64,000 nt of DNA from CALOCV01 sp942491955 (GCA_942491955.1 CALOCV010000030.1:124001-188000); one strand, 5' to 3'. Shown: positions 52,930 to 62,867, numbered from the stretch's first letter. Numbers and translations: made by a program. The notes: generated by a model from the letters alone, not told the origin.

Positions 52930-53281
52930 GCTAGGAAGCGATAAGCCGGATCCTGTCGGTGATCTGTCGATCACGAGCGATCATTCATCTAGGGATGCCA
53001 TCACTGACACCCTCCAGCGACACCTTAGCAGCCCTGCGGAAAACAGGATCGCTGCTGTTCGGCCTTGCTTCGGATAGGGTTTGTCCAATCAGACATTTCT
53101 GCCTGGCGAGGAGCGCCTAACACCCCCATTTCACCCTCTCTTGCTTGCGCAAGCGGTTTGTTTTCTGTGACACTTTCCGTAGCCTTGCGGCCCCCAGCCT
53201 TTCGCTGGTATCCTTTCCTGTGAAGTCCAGACTTTCCTCTCCTACGATGGACATCGTAGCAGCGATCGCTTGCTTCCTAGC
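52930..53281 (-). ncRNA. rnpB: RNase P RNA (bacterial type A)
   Basis: Read on the minus strand: GCTAGGAAGCA at 53281 pairs with CGCTTCCTAGC at 52930 (P1). In between are the conserved GAGGAAAGTCTGGACTTC, ACAGAAAACAAACCGC (CR II/III region), AGATGAATGATCGC and GACAGGATCCGGCTTATCG. A run of T follows P1 on this strand, consistent with termination. Catalytic RNA for pre-tRNA 5' processing; the protein partner rnpA is at 4078-4458. Lies 9 bases downstream of the cdsZ-like gene. Confidence 0.96.
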
Positions 53282-53290
53282 AAAACTATG

Positions 53291-54076
53291 CTATGCGGCT
53301 GAACGCGTTCTTCTGCGTCGTGTTTTCGTCGTCTCTTCTACGCCTTCGGTCTCTTGTGTTTCAGGCCAGTAATGAATCCGCGAACAGTGCTCACAAAAAA
53401 CAAGACGCTCTTGCTTGCGCACGAGATTCTCATCTTGCGCTGTCACCGTGATGTGACACCCTGAACAGCACCGATTTTCGATAGGAACAACAACACGCCC
53501 TTTCTTATTGCGAAGCAACCGTTCATAAATCTCTAAAATTTCGCTGTCGATAACTGTTGCCATTTGATCGCGTCGCTCTTTAATATTTCTCCCTTCTTGA
53601 TTGAGATGGGAGATATTTTCACGGATTTCGTGCACGACAACTTTTGAATTTTCTTTTGTTGTTTGGTAATTGTCCTGAAGATTTTTGCACGCCTCTTCCT
53701 CGATAGAAAGTTTATCATAAAGGTCGCTCAATCGATTCTCTTTAGCAGTTTTTTCCCGATTTACCTGAGCCATTTCATGGGTTAAGGCGTTAAATTCTTC
53801 AATTTTTTTGATTTCTGATTGTTTTTCTTCGAGTTTCTTCCCTTTTTCAACAATTTGCTTTAGATCACTCTCGGTCAAACGGATCGTCGCTTTCAATTCC
53901 ATGATTTCCGACTCTTTGAGTGTCACTTGGCTCTCTAAATTCTTTTGAATCGCCTGGATACTGTCGAGCTCTTGCTTCCTCTCTCTCCGAAGGCGTAAAA
54001 GCTGAATCATTTGGATATCGAGCTCTTGCATCGTTAAAACGGATTGTAGGACTTCTTTCAGATTTTTTTTGGCCAT
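53291..54076 (-). CDS. Coiled-coil zinc-ribbon protein (CdsZ/CT398-like)
   Basis: 261 residues. A long antiparallel coiled coil (about 10-185) is followed by a zinc ribbon CCSGCHITVTAQ ... LVFCEHCSRIHYWPE, then an Arg-rich tail. Chlamydial CT398 (CdsZ) has this architecture and has been linked to type III secretion and sigma-54. Start ATG 54076. rnpB follows immediately on the same strand. Confidence 0.9.
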   Translation of the reverse strand: MAKKNLKEVLQSVLTMQELDIQMIQLLRLRRERKQELDSIQAIQKNLESQVTLKESEIMELKATIRLTESDLKQIVEKGKKLEEKQSEIKKIEEFNALTHEMAQVNREKTAKENRLSDLYDKLSIEEEACKNLQDNYQTTKENSKVVVHEIRENISHLNQEGRNIKERRDQMATVIDSEILEIYERLLRNKKGRVVVPIENRCCSGCHITVTAQDENLVRKQERLVFCEHCSRIHYWPETQETEGVEETTKTRRRRTRSAA

Positions 54077-54228
54077 AAAATCTTCACCTTAATAGAAGTT
54101 TAAGAAAGTGAGGATACTCTTTTTTTCCTTAAAAAGCAAGAACGAGAAATTTTCCATATGTGCTTACGTCCCTTGAATATTTTAGTAAGATCCAGGCATA
54201 CTTTCCCTTTCCACACTTTGTGAGGCAA

Positions 54229-55773
54229 ATGGACCTAATGACACCCCTTTTGGAACACTACTTTTCCGTTACCCCAAGAGAACAATACAACTCCGCCGCC
54301 ATTGCTTATCTGGCGACTTTAGACCACCTCGAAGAAACGGCCCCCGAAATCCGCAATGCCATCATCCAAGAACTCAAAGACCAACGCGCCCACTTAAAGC
54401 TCATTGCATCAGAAAATTTTTCCTCTCTTGCCGTACAACTCGCAATGGGCAATCTCCTAACCGACAAATATGCCGAAGGATTTGTCCATCATCGTTTCTA
54501 TGCCGGATGTGAAAATGTCGATGCTGCAGAGGCTGTTGCAGAGCGAGAAGCAAAAGACCTCTTTCAAGCTGATGAGGTCTATGTCCAGCCTCATTCGGGT
54601 GTCGATGCCAACCTCGTTGCCTTCTGGTGCATGCTCTACCACCGTTTCCAAACTCCTGAAATGGAACGCCTCGGCAAAAAACATGTCGAAGCTCTTACAA
54701 CTGAGGAACACGAAAAGATACGCCAATCCATGGTCAATAGCACCCTTATGGGGATGTCTCTTGAGGCAGGCGGACACCTCACCCACGGCTTCCGCTTCAA
54801 TATGTTTTCCAAAATGTCCCGCTCCGTCCTCTATGGCGTAAACCCTACAACAGAACAGATCGACTATGCTGTTTTAGCCAATCAAGTGAAGAAGGAACGC
54901 CCCACGATTCTTCTTGCCGGCTATTCAGCCTATCCACGACGTCTTGATTTTGCCAAATTTCGCGAAATTGCTGATAGTGTTGGTGCTTTCCTTTGGGTCG
55001 ATATGGCCCATTTCTCTGGACTTGTTGCTGGGAAAGTTTTCCAAGGGGTGGAAAATCCCATCCCCTATGCCGATTTCATCAGCTCAACCACGCATAAAAC
55101 CCTTCGAGGCCCTAGAGGAGGATTGGTTCTTTGTAAAAGTATCTATCGCGACATCTTGCAAAAAGGATGTCCCCTCGTCCTAGGAGGTCCTCTTCCCCAT
55201 GTCATTGCCGCCAAAGCCATAGCTTTTTCCGAAGCCAACACTCCAAATTTCCGCTCTTATGCACAGCGCGTTGTCGATAATGCCCGAAGCCTTGGTGAAA
55301 GCCTTACCCGGAGGGGATGCCGCCTTACGACAGGTGGGACGGACAACCATATGGTCATTGTTGATGTCTCTGCCTTTGCTCTCACAGGGCGTCAAGCAGA
55401 AAACGCCCTTCGCAAAGCGGGATTGATCGTCAATCGCAATGCCATTCCCTTCGATCAAAATGGAAATTGGTATACTTCAGGAATTCGAATTGGAACTCCC
55501 GCTGCAACCACATTAGGTATGGGACCTAAAGAAATGGATCTCATTGCTGATCTGATCCACTCAATTCTCTCTCACACAAAACCTGGAACCGTAGAAAAAA
55601 CAGGTCAAAGAAGTCGCGTGAGTGTGGATATCGATCCTTCTGTATTAGACAAAGTCAAAGCACGAGGAAGCGATTTATTGCAACAATACCCCCTCTATCC
55701 AGAAATCCTTCTCGCAAGCGAAACGAATGGAAATCCCCAAACAGGATTGCAAGAATCTCCCGCTTTGCGATAG
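54229..55773 (+). CDS. glyA: Serine hydroxymethyltransferase (chlamydial long form)
   Basis: 514 residues from ATG 54229 (GAGG upstream). Interconverts serine and glycine with folate one-carbon transfer. LIASENFSSLAVQLAMGNLLTDKYAEG, VDMAHFSGLVAG, SSTTHKTLRGPRGGLVLC (PLP Lys) and GTDNHMVIVDVS are diagnostic. The insertion after QPHSGVDANLVAF is the chlamydial long form. It heads the glyA-clpP-dapF-UPF0158 block conserved in Chlamydia. Confidence 0.96.
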   Translation: MDLMTPLLEHYFSVTPREQYNSAAIAYLATLDHLEETAPEIRNAIIQELKDQRAHLKLIASENFSSLAVQLAMGNLLTDKYAEGFVHHRFYAGCENVDAAEAVAEREAKDLFQADEVYVQPHSGVDANLVAFWCMLYHRFQTPEMERLGKKHVEALTTEEHEKIRQSMVNSTLMGMSLEAGGHLTHGFRFNMFSKMSRSVLYGVNPTTEQIDYAVLANQVKKERPTILLAGYSAYPRRLDFAKFREIADSVGAFLWVDMAHFSGLVAGKVFQGVENPIPYADFISSTTHKTLRGPRGGLVLCKSIYRDILQKGCPLVLGGPLPHVIAAKAIAFSEANTPNFRSYAQRVVDNARSLGESLTRRGCRLTTGGTDNHMVIVDVSAFALTGRQAENALRKAGLIVNRNAIPFDQNGNWYTSGIRIGTPAATTLGMGPKEMDLIADLIHSILSHTKPGTVEKTGQRSRVSVDIDPSVLDKVKARGSDLLQQYPLYPEILLASETNGNPQTGLQESPALR

Positions 55774-55803
55774 ATAATAAAAAAAACCATCGTGAGGAAA
55801 TGC

Positions 55804-56409
55804 ATGGCCAAAAGCGAAAAAGAACCGAATGACACCTTCTATAAAGTAGAAGATAAAATCCAACAGACAATCCTCGAATCCAGAAGGGTTTTCATCTCTG
55901 AAGGCATCGACAATCAAGTAGCCACGCAGATTATCGAAAACCTGTGGTATCTCGACACAAAAGATCCTAAAAAACCGATCCTTCTCGTCATCAATAGCCC
56001 TGGTGGTTCGATCGATGCAGGATTTGCCATTTGGGACCAAGCTAAATCTCTTTCGTCTCCTATTGCCACTCTTGTTACCGGCCTCGCGGCTTCCATGGCA
56101 TCCATCTTAAGTCTTGTGGCACCGAAAAAATCCCGATTTGCTACCCCAATGTCCCGATTCATGATCCATCAACCCCTTATCTCCGGAGTCGTTCGTGGTC
56201 AGGCAACCGATCTCGATATCCAAGCGCAAGAAATTTTAAAGACGCGTGATCGACTTATTGATCTTTATGCTGCAGAAACTGGACAAACCTTTGAGACGAT
56301 TAAGAAGGCGATCGATCGCGATACCTGGATGACATCCGAGGAAGCTAAAGAGTTTGGACTCATTTACAAAATCATCTCTTCCTATTCCGAGATGCCTTCT
56401 TTTGGATAA
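55804..56409 (+). CDS. clpP: ATP-dependent Clp protease proteolytic subunit
   Basis: 201 residues from ATG 55804 with GAGGAAA upstream. INSPGGSIDAGFAIWDQAK, GLAASMASIL with the catalytic Ser, FMIHQPL with the His and RLIDLYAAETGQ with the Asp region are intact. Chlamydiae have two ClpP paralogues; this one lies after glyA as in C. trachomatis. Its stop overlaps the probable TTG start of dapF. Confidence 0.94.
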   Translation: MAKSEKEPNDTFYKVEDKIQQTILESRRVFISEGIDNQVATQIIENLWYLDTKDPKKPILLVINSPGGSIDAGFAIWDQAKSLSSPIATLVTGLAASMASILSLVAPKKSRFATPMSRFMIHQPLISGVVRGQATDLDIQAQEILKTRDRLIDLYAAETGQTFETIKKAIDRDTWMTSEEAKEFGLIYKIISSYSEMPSFG

Positions 56410-57269
56410 TCCATCGATCCCTTTTCATAAGTATACGGGGTGTGGCAACGACTTCATTCTAATCGATAATCGAAAAAAAACCATCCCCCTTTTTGACGAG
56501 AAAACGCGCTCTCTTCTCTGTGACCGTCACAGAGGAATCGGTGCCGATGGGATTATTTTCCTCCTTCCATCGGCAATAGCCGATTACAAAATGCAATACT
56601 TTAATGCGGACGGAAAAGAAGCTGCTCTTTGTGGTAATGGGGTTCGTTGTTTGGGTACCTTTCTACAAACCATCGATTCGCTGTCTGAAACATTTTCTCT
56701 TGAAACCGATGATCGCATCATTGGCATACAGACCTCATCGGATGGTCTCATTGTTGATTTCGGTCGTGTGACGCAAATGGAATGGTCCATTCCTTTAATC
56801 ATCGAAAATAACTCCTTTTCTGTTCACACCTTTTCCGTTGGAGTACCCCACCTAGTTCTTTTTGTGGAGGATGTTACCCAATTTCCCCCTCTCTTATTTT
56901 GGTCCTCTAATCCGCAACCACCCCCGTTTTCTCCCTGAAGGAGTGAACGTCAATATTGCACAAGTCAAAGGGTCATCCGTTTCGATGCGCACTTTCGAAC
57001 GAGGCGTTGAAGGCGAGACGCAGGCGTGTGGCACCGGTGCAGCAGCTGTTGCTATCGCGGCTCATCACATCCATCATCTTCCCTCACCCGTTCCGATAGA
57101 TACTCTTTATGGAGATCGTCTCATTGTACAATGCGAACAAGATGGAAATCATTATTCCCATATTCGGCAAAAAGGGCCCGCAACCTTTCTTTTCCAGGGA
57201 GAATTTCCCCTTTCTCATTACTTTTTTCCGGCAAAGGTTGAAAGGAACCTGATAAAAACAGTATACTAG
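56402..57269 (+). pseudogene. dapF: Diaminopimelate epimerase, frameshifted
   Basis: Makes meso-DAP for peptidoglycan/lysine. Frame 1 (TTG 56402) gives KYTGCGNDFILID, ADGIIFLLPS and AALCGNGVRCLG (first catalytic Cys). After a five-C run at 56885-56889 the frame is lost; LSYFGPLIRNHPRFLPEGVN and TQACGTGAAAVAIAAHH (second Cys) are in another frame. One C fewer would restore it. With both Cys present, an assembly error or slippage is as likely as true loss. Confidence 0.85.
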
Positions 57270-57342
57270 GGTGGGTTCGAATTTTCTATTTTCGAACCTG
57301 TTTCCGTATAAAACAAGCTTTTCTTTTACTTGATACCATCCT

Positions 57343-58377
57343 ATGTGCGCAAAAACTCTCGCAGAAAAAGAACCGCAACACCCATTGATCCTTCGATGCC
57401 ATCGATTGATGGAGGCTTTTGCCAAATCCGATGACGAAAGGGATTTTTATATCGATCAACTTGAAGGATTCCTTCTCTTTGTCGACCTTGACAAACCGCA
57501 AGAAGAACTCCATGCTCTCTATGCTGAGATTGAAAAAAATTCTGAACGATATATTTTGATCCCCAAACTCACTTTCTTTGAGACAAAAAAAATCATGGAA
57601 GGCTTTGTTAATGAAAAAGTCTACGATATTGATACCAAAGAAAAATTGAGCGATATCATTCAGTCAAAAGAGGCGCGCGAAAATTTCATTGAATTCATCT
57701 ATGATACGCATACAGAACTCGATAAATGGCAGCAATATTATCAAGAGCGATCCCGAATTCGAATCATTGAATGGTTGAGGATGAATCATTTTCATTTTGT
57801 TTTCGAAGAAGATCTTGACATGCCTATCCTTCTTATCGATCGCCTAAAACAAACGGTTTTTGACACTAATGTAGAACGCGATGTTTTCGCTGCGCGAAAA
57901 GAAATTATTAGCAAATCGAAAAGTTATTACTCAAGCGAAGCTTTAAATCCACGACCCAAGCGGGGCCGCCCACCCAAACAAGCAGTAAAACTCGATGTGA
58001 CATTGCAATCCACAAGCGACATCTATATAACAGTATCTAAGCCACTCCGCCCTTTCCTATTCACCCCAGACACTACAGGTGGTATTGCTGCCATCTTTTC
58101 TGCAAAATTTGAAACAGAAGAGGAACTCCTCTCCCATCGCAAACAAACTTTACTGGACGAAGAAGGAGATAGCTCGGATTTGCAGACAACACTTGCCACT
58201 CTAAGACGTATCTCCAGCCGTTGGATCGAACCTAAAATAGAAGAAGAATCTTCCTTATCTTTAAAAGAAGAGGAGAAAGAAGAAATTCCCGAAATTCCTG
58301 CCCCTAAAAAGAAGCGAGCACCTGCAAAAAAACCAACAGAAAAAAAGAGACCGCGAAAACCACTCCTAAGAAAGTAG
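57343..58377 (+). CDS. UPF0158-family protein with AT-hook-like motif
   Basis: 344 residues; matches chlamydial UPF0158 (CT429-like) by its core (LILRCHRLMEAFAKSDDERD, FYIDQLEGFLLFVDLDKPQE) and its place after dapF. NPRPKRGRPPKQ at about 204-215 is an AT-hook. The tail is Lys/Pro-rich. The present end is probably shortened: one extra A in the A7 run at 58340-58346 would continue as KKETAKTTPKK and on to KKRKKT, ending at a TGA overlapping the next ATG. Possible DNA-binding role, inferred. Confidence 0.85.
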   Translation: MCAKTLAEKEPQHPLILRCHRLMEAFAKSDDERDFYIDQLEGFLLFVDLDKPQEELHALYAEIEKNSERYILIPKLTFFETKKIMEGFVNEKVYDIDTKEKLSDIIQSKEARENFIEFIYDTHTELDKWQQYYQERSRIRIIEWLRMNHFHFVFEEDLDMPILLIDRLKQTVFDTNVERDVFAARKEIISKSKSYYSSEALNPRPKRGRPPKQAVKLDVTLQSTSDIYITVSKPLRPFLFTPDTTGGIAAIFSAKFETEEELLSHRKQTLLDEEGDSSDLQTTLATLRRISSRWIEPKIEEESSLSLKEEEKEEIPEIPAPKKKRAPAKKPTEKKRPRKPLLRK

Positions 58378-58450
58378 CTGAGAAAAAGCCCTCTAAAAAA
58401 GCATCTCCTCCGCCAAAAACCTCTTCTTCGCTCAAAAAACGGAAGAAAAC

Positions 58451-58915
58451 ATGAGCAACCAAGTGATTCGCATTCTTACCATTGTTGTCATCGTTGCTAT
58501 GAGCTTTTTGCTCTTATTTAACTTGAAAAAATGGTTACCTGGAGGAACAAGTGAACCGTATCTTCAGAGCAAAACGGTCACGTCCATCACAATTGTTGAA
58601 GAAGGAAAAGAATATCCTGTAGCAACAGGTGCCCTACCAAATTTTATTGGTTATATCAATCATTCTGTTCCGGTTGAAGGAATCCGCAAAGAGGGAAAAA
58701 AGGAAAAGCCCCGATTTGAAAAGATTGTGATCGTCCGTAAAGAGGATGTAGATGCAATCATCACCCCCATTCTTTATGTTGATGACAATTTAATTTTTTC
58801 CGCTCCGCAATGGAATCCTCACGGCTACATGCTCGACCTCAGTGACGGCTACTTACAAGAACTTATCCTCAAGACCACACAGCAAAGATCCGATGCATCA
58901 TCCGCTAACATGTGA
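58451..58915 (+). CDS. Single-span membrane protein, unknown
   Basis: 154 residues. One N-terminal membrane segment (about 7-24, ILTIVVIVAMSFLLLFNL), remainder periplasmic or exported: TVTSITIVEEGKEYPV and PILYVDDNLIFSAPQWNPHG. No family recognised. Would overlap the corrected UPF0158 stop as ATGA. Its last 18 bases overlap the convergent deubiquitinase gene. Confidence 0.7.
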   Translation: MSNQVIRILTIVVIVAMSFLLLFNLKKWLPGGTSEPYLQSKTVTSITIVEEGKEYPVATGALPNFIGYINHSVPVEGIRKEGKKEKPRFEKIVIVRKEDVDAIITPILYVDDNLIFSAPQWNPHGYMLDLSDGYLQELILKTTQQRSDASSANM

Positions 58916-60808
58916 AGCCACGATGATATAGGCTTGGCTTGCATAGCGATGGGCAACCTCCAAAGAAATGGGTTCGACTGTCTGATCATCGCACAAATAC
59001 CACTGCTTTTTTTCTGGACGATAAACACAAGAAACGTAGTGACCATTGCCTGCTTCTTCACCACAGTGGACGGCAAATGCGGTTGGGACATATTGGAATC
59101 GAATATCGCCTGTTTTAGAACCAAAGCCTTTTGAAAAATCGAGTGCAGGGATTGTAGGATCTCCAGCTAAAGGCATTGCATATTGCTGACGAATTTTTCC
59201 CATTTTTCCGTTGTCTTTATCATAGAAAAATTGCTTCATTTGTATGGGCATGAAGGAAGGAGGTTCTCCCTTTAAATGCAATGTCCTTTCCACTTGATCC
59301 ACATAAAATCCTTCTTCTTTTACAAAATATTCCCCATCATGCGTTGTTTCCCAATATTCGGTACAATGTATTCTGTCTTGAATTATTTCTTTATCAAATA
59401 ATTTATCGATCATCCCTTGTACAGTTGGAGCCTTGTTTCCATCCTGGACAATAGGAACTTGAAGAAGTTTGAATGCCTCTTCTTTTAGAGCATAACATCG
59501 TTTTTGTCGTATAGGATGGTCAAAAGAAGTACGGTATTCTCCCTTGAATGGGGGAAAAAACACACCCAGCAACGGCTCCATTGCAGCTGATATATCTTGT
59601 TGTATGTATAGACTCCCCGGTTCTTGCAAATCGCTTATTTCTCCGGCTTTTCGTAAAGTCATAAAAAAATCATACAAACATTGACACAGGGAAGAATCGG
59701 ATTCTAGCGAGGCTTCCCTTTCTTTAGATTTTTTTGATCGCAGAGGAAAGAGAGTAGAAAATAGAGTATATACAGATGTTTTGTTTGAAAGTGTACGGAT
59801 AAAGGTTTGGAACCATTCTCGATTTGTAAATAATTGATTTCCTTTCCACGCCTTCTGAGCGACCCGAACTAAGGACCTTCGCAGCGGATCGGATTTCTTA
59901 TCGCGCAATGGGCATCGAAGTTGTTGAACAAAAGACTCCATGGAAAAAAATATTTGTATCATACTATTCAGCCAACACGTCACACCAAGATTGGGCAATC
60001 CTTGAGGCTGGGACAACTGGGAAAGAAAAGGAGTTTGCGGATACTCACCTTTTTTGAGTAAAGCCAAATGAGCAATCGTTTGATGCCGTTGTTCGTCTTT
60101 GGCTTGCTCGGGAAAAATGGTAACAAAGGCTTTTGATAGTGTGAGATAGGCGGACCACTCCTCAATGCTTCCCTCTTTTCCAGAAATATCTTCTACCACA
60201 TTTATAGAAGAAAAAATCCTTTCTGAAAGAGTCGTCATGCTCTTCTGCCAACTCTCTTTGTTGCTTTCACACATTCTCTTTTGTTCTTCCTGCCATCTCT
60301 CTAGAGAGCGTTGAAAACGAATGGCTTCTGCATGCATGTGCTTCTCATTTCGTTTTTTTGTGTCTGGCTCAAGAAAAAGGCACGCTTCATTCCATTTGAT
60401 TATAAATTGCGCAATCTCTCCTTCTCTCTTTCCCCACTCGAGTAACGATCGCAACGACTTCCACTCCTCCCACGTCTCCCCTTCAAGGAGATCGAATGAG
60501 TGGATATTCTTTTGCATCATGGTTTGGATCTTTTTTTCCTCTTTACTAAGTGTTGTTAAAAGTTCTCCAAACAAAAATTGTGTTTGACTCTTCGGATTCC
60601 ACTCCCTTCTTTGTATCTGAGAAAATTGTTCTGTATTCAATGAAGAAGTTCCTTGAAGAAACGCGGAAAATATTCTCTTTAAAAGATCCCGAAAACGCGT
60701 CCATTGCCGTTGAAGACGCGTCAAACACAAATGAACCATCCGTTTTTGTCGCGTTGGAATAGAAACAGAAAAAGAAGATTCCATCTTTGATAATGCAGAA
60801 ATACTCAT
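58898..60808 (-). CDS. Ubiquitin-specific protease (USP, family C19)-like
   Basis: 636 residues from ATG 60808 (GAGGAAAATC upstream). Helical N-terminal region (1-265), then a USP catalytic domain. The Cys box GLPNLGVTCWLNSMIQIF has Cys278 and the oxyanion Asn five residues before it. The His box is AVHCGEEAGNGHYVSCVYR with His590, then WYLCDDQTVEPIS supplies the Asp. This is the eukaryotic deubiquitinase layout and is not native to bacterial metabolism. Likely a secreted effector acting on host ubiquitin. No signal peptide, as expected for type III export. Confidence 0.88.
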   Translation of the reverse strand: MSISALSKMESSFSVSIPTRQKRMVHLCLTRLQRQWTRFRDLLKRIFSAFLQGTSSLNTEQFSQIQRREWNPKSQTQFLFGELLTTLSKEEKKIQTMMQKNIHSFDLLEGETWEEWKSLRSLLEWGKREGEIAQFIIKWNEACLFLEPDTKKRNEKHMHAEAIRFQRSLERWQEEQKRMCESNKESWQKSMTTLSERIFSSINVVEDISGKEGSIEEWSAYLTLSKAFVTIFPEQAKDEQRHQTIAHLALLKKGEYPQTPFLSQLSQPQGLPNLGVTCWLNSMIQIFFSMESFVQQLRCPLRDKKSDPLRRSLVRVAQKAWKGNQLFTNREWFQTFIRTLSNKTSVYTLFSTLFPLRSKKSKEREASLESDSSLCQCLYDFFMTLRKAGEISDLQEPGSLYIQQDISAAMEPLLGVFFPPFKGEYRTSFDHPIRQKRCYALKEEAFKLLQVPIVQDGNKAPTVQGMIDKLFDKEIIQDRIHCTEYWETTHDGEYFVKEEGFYVDQVERTLHLKGEPPSFMPIQMKQFFYDKDNGKMGKIRQQYAMPLAGDPTIPALDFSKGFGSKTGDIRFQYVPTAFAVHCGEEAGNGHYVSCVYRPEKKQWYLCDDQTVEPISLEVAHRYASQAYIIVASHVSG

Positions 60809-60876
60809 GATTTTCCTCAGATTACCCGACGAGTCTACGAAAATCGGACTTTCTGTTACAGGATATTGTGGTCGTT

Positions 60877-62758
60877 CTAATGCGTAGCGTCCAAACTCCC
60901 CAAGCGGAGACTGTTGGCAATCACAAGAAGCGTAACGCCGACATCGGCAATGATCGCCATGGATAGATTGGCATAGCCTATAAGGGCTAACACAACGAAA
61001 AGAATTTTTACCCCTATCGCTCCCCCTGTATTCCAACGAATGATATCGATCGTGCGTTTTCCCAGATCGATCAAAAACGGGATCAGAGAGAGGCGATCGT
61101 TGAGAATCACAACAGGAGCCGCCTCAATCGCCGTATCACTCGCTAGAGATTGCATGGTAATACTCAACACTTGCTAAAGCAAGTGAGGGGGCATCATTCA
61201 CTCCATCTCCTACCATACCGACGACATCATATTGTTTTAGCAAATTCTTGATGGTCTCCGCCTTATCCCCCGGAAGCTGCTCCGAAAAAACCTGCTTGAT
61301 GTTCAATCCATCAGCTACCACCTTAGCAGAAAGCGCATGATCTCCCGTCACAAGAACCACCTCGATTCCCCTATCCTGCAATGTAGCAACTAACGAAGGA
61401 CTCTCTTGCCTCAAAGCATCCGATAGAGCAATGATCCCTTTAACCCTTCTGTGCGTACTAATCACAACGACCGTTTTGCCCTCTTGTTGCAAAGCTTCGA
61501 TCTGTGCAATCACATTTTCAGGCACGTCATGTTCTTCGAGAACAAATGAAAGCTTGCCCAAACAGTGGTGTTTATCGTCACAAACACAACAATCGGCTTG
61601 GATCCCTTTCCCTGTGATCGATCGGAAATTTTCTACACGATGTGGTGTGAGTTCTTCCTCTTTTGCCTTTTCTAAAATGCTCTCCGCTAAAGGATGTTCC
61701 GAAAACACTTCAAGACCTGCAGCACATTCCAAAAGTTGCCTCTCTGTTACATCGGAAAAAGAGATGATATCGGTCACAACAGGCCTCCCTTCCGTTAGCG
61801 TCCGCGTCTTATCAAATGCAAATGCTTTTACCTGACCAAGCGCCTCAAGATAGCGTCCTCCCTTGATCAATGCCCCCTTTTTCGAAGCATTACCAACAGC
61901 TGCATAAATGGAGATGGGAGTAGAAATTACCAAAGCACTGGGGCATGCAATGACAAGAAGCGTCAAAGATCCTTGAATGCCCTCGATGAAGGATTGATGT
62001 CCCCACAAGAGAGAAAAAACGATCCAGAAAAGGGCCAAAACAAGAATGGCGGGTGTGTAGTATTGGGAAAATTTTTCAATAAACTTTTGCGTTTGCGCTT
62101 TTTCTCGTGTTGCTTGCTCAGTAATTTTTTGGATTTTGGCCAACACCGATTCCTTTTCTTCTTGCGTCACCTCGACTTCCAAAGATCCCTGTTTATTCTG
62201 TGTACCCGCAAAGACAGAATCGCCAACCCCCTTGTCGCGCGCAATCGGTTCTCCTGTGATCGTCGACTCATCGACAAAGGAACTCCCCTCGATCACTTTC
62301 CCATCCAATGCGATCATCTCACCCGGTCGAATCCGAATGGTCTCCCCTTTTTTGATCTCTTCTACCCGAACCCGTTTTCCATCGCTCTGCCGTTCCACCT
62401 CCTTCGGCATCCTTTCTAAAAGATTAGCAAGAGCCGAACGACTCTTCTCAATCCCTAAATCTTCCAATTTCTCGGCCAAGGTATACAAAACGATAACAAT
62501 GGCCGCCTCTTCGTACTGTCCGAGAAGAAAAGCGCCCACAACAGCAATCACCATGAGCAACTGAATGCTTTGCCAACGGAGATGGAATAATGCCACCAAA
62601 CCGTGATAAAGTGTGGCATAACCAATCCCAAAGATCAGGATTAATGAGAGAGGAATCGCATAAAATGGCGAAAGAACATACCCCGAAAGAACCTGCCCTT
62701 CGAGAATCAAGACCAGAACAACACCAAAAAGTAACCACAACCACTGCAACGTTCGCAT
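60877..62758 (-). pseudogene. P1B-type metal ATPase, decayed
   Basis: ZntA/CadA-like frame of 540 codons (62758-61136) with TGEP, GDGVNDAPSLALASV; the last part (ITMQSLASDTAIEAAPVVIL to the end at 60877) is shifted by one base near 61158-61166. The phosphorylation motif reads DKTRTLT (Asp316, Arg319) where Gly is invariant, and the membrane CPC motif reads CPS. There is no N-terminal metal-binding domain. Substitutions at key motifs plus the shift indicate loss of function. Confidence 0.85.
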
Positions 62759-62841
62759 GGCTCATGTATAACCGTTCAAAAGCTTTTTACCCTATCAAAA
62801 AAGAGGCGAGAATAGAAATTTTTGCTTCTCTTTGCCAGACA

Positions 62842-62867
62842 CCAATTCTTGAAGTTGTTTGGGTATA
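62842..62867 (-). repeat. Dispersed 26-bp sequence, copy 2
   Basis: Exact complement of 33062-33087, in the gap between the P1B-ATPase remnant and the outer-membrane protein gene. The rest of this 213-base gap shows no gene. Confidence 0.7.

Noticed and set aside
53145..53372. Plus-strand frame across the rnpB region
   Set aside because: Overlaps strongly conserved RNase P RNA on the other strand and has no protein similarity.
57270..57300. GGTTCGAA sequence considered as a tRNA T-arm
   Set aside because: It pairs with a nearby TTCGAACC as a simple hairpin after dapF; no acceptor, D or anticodon arms fit around it.
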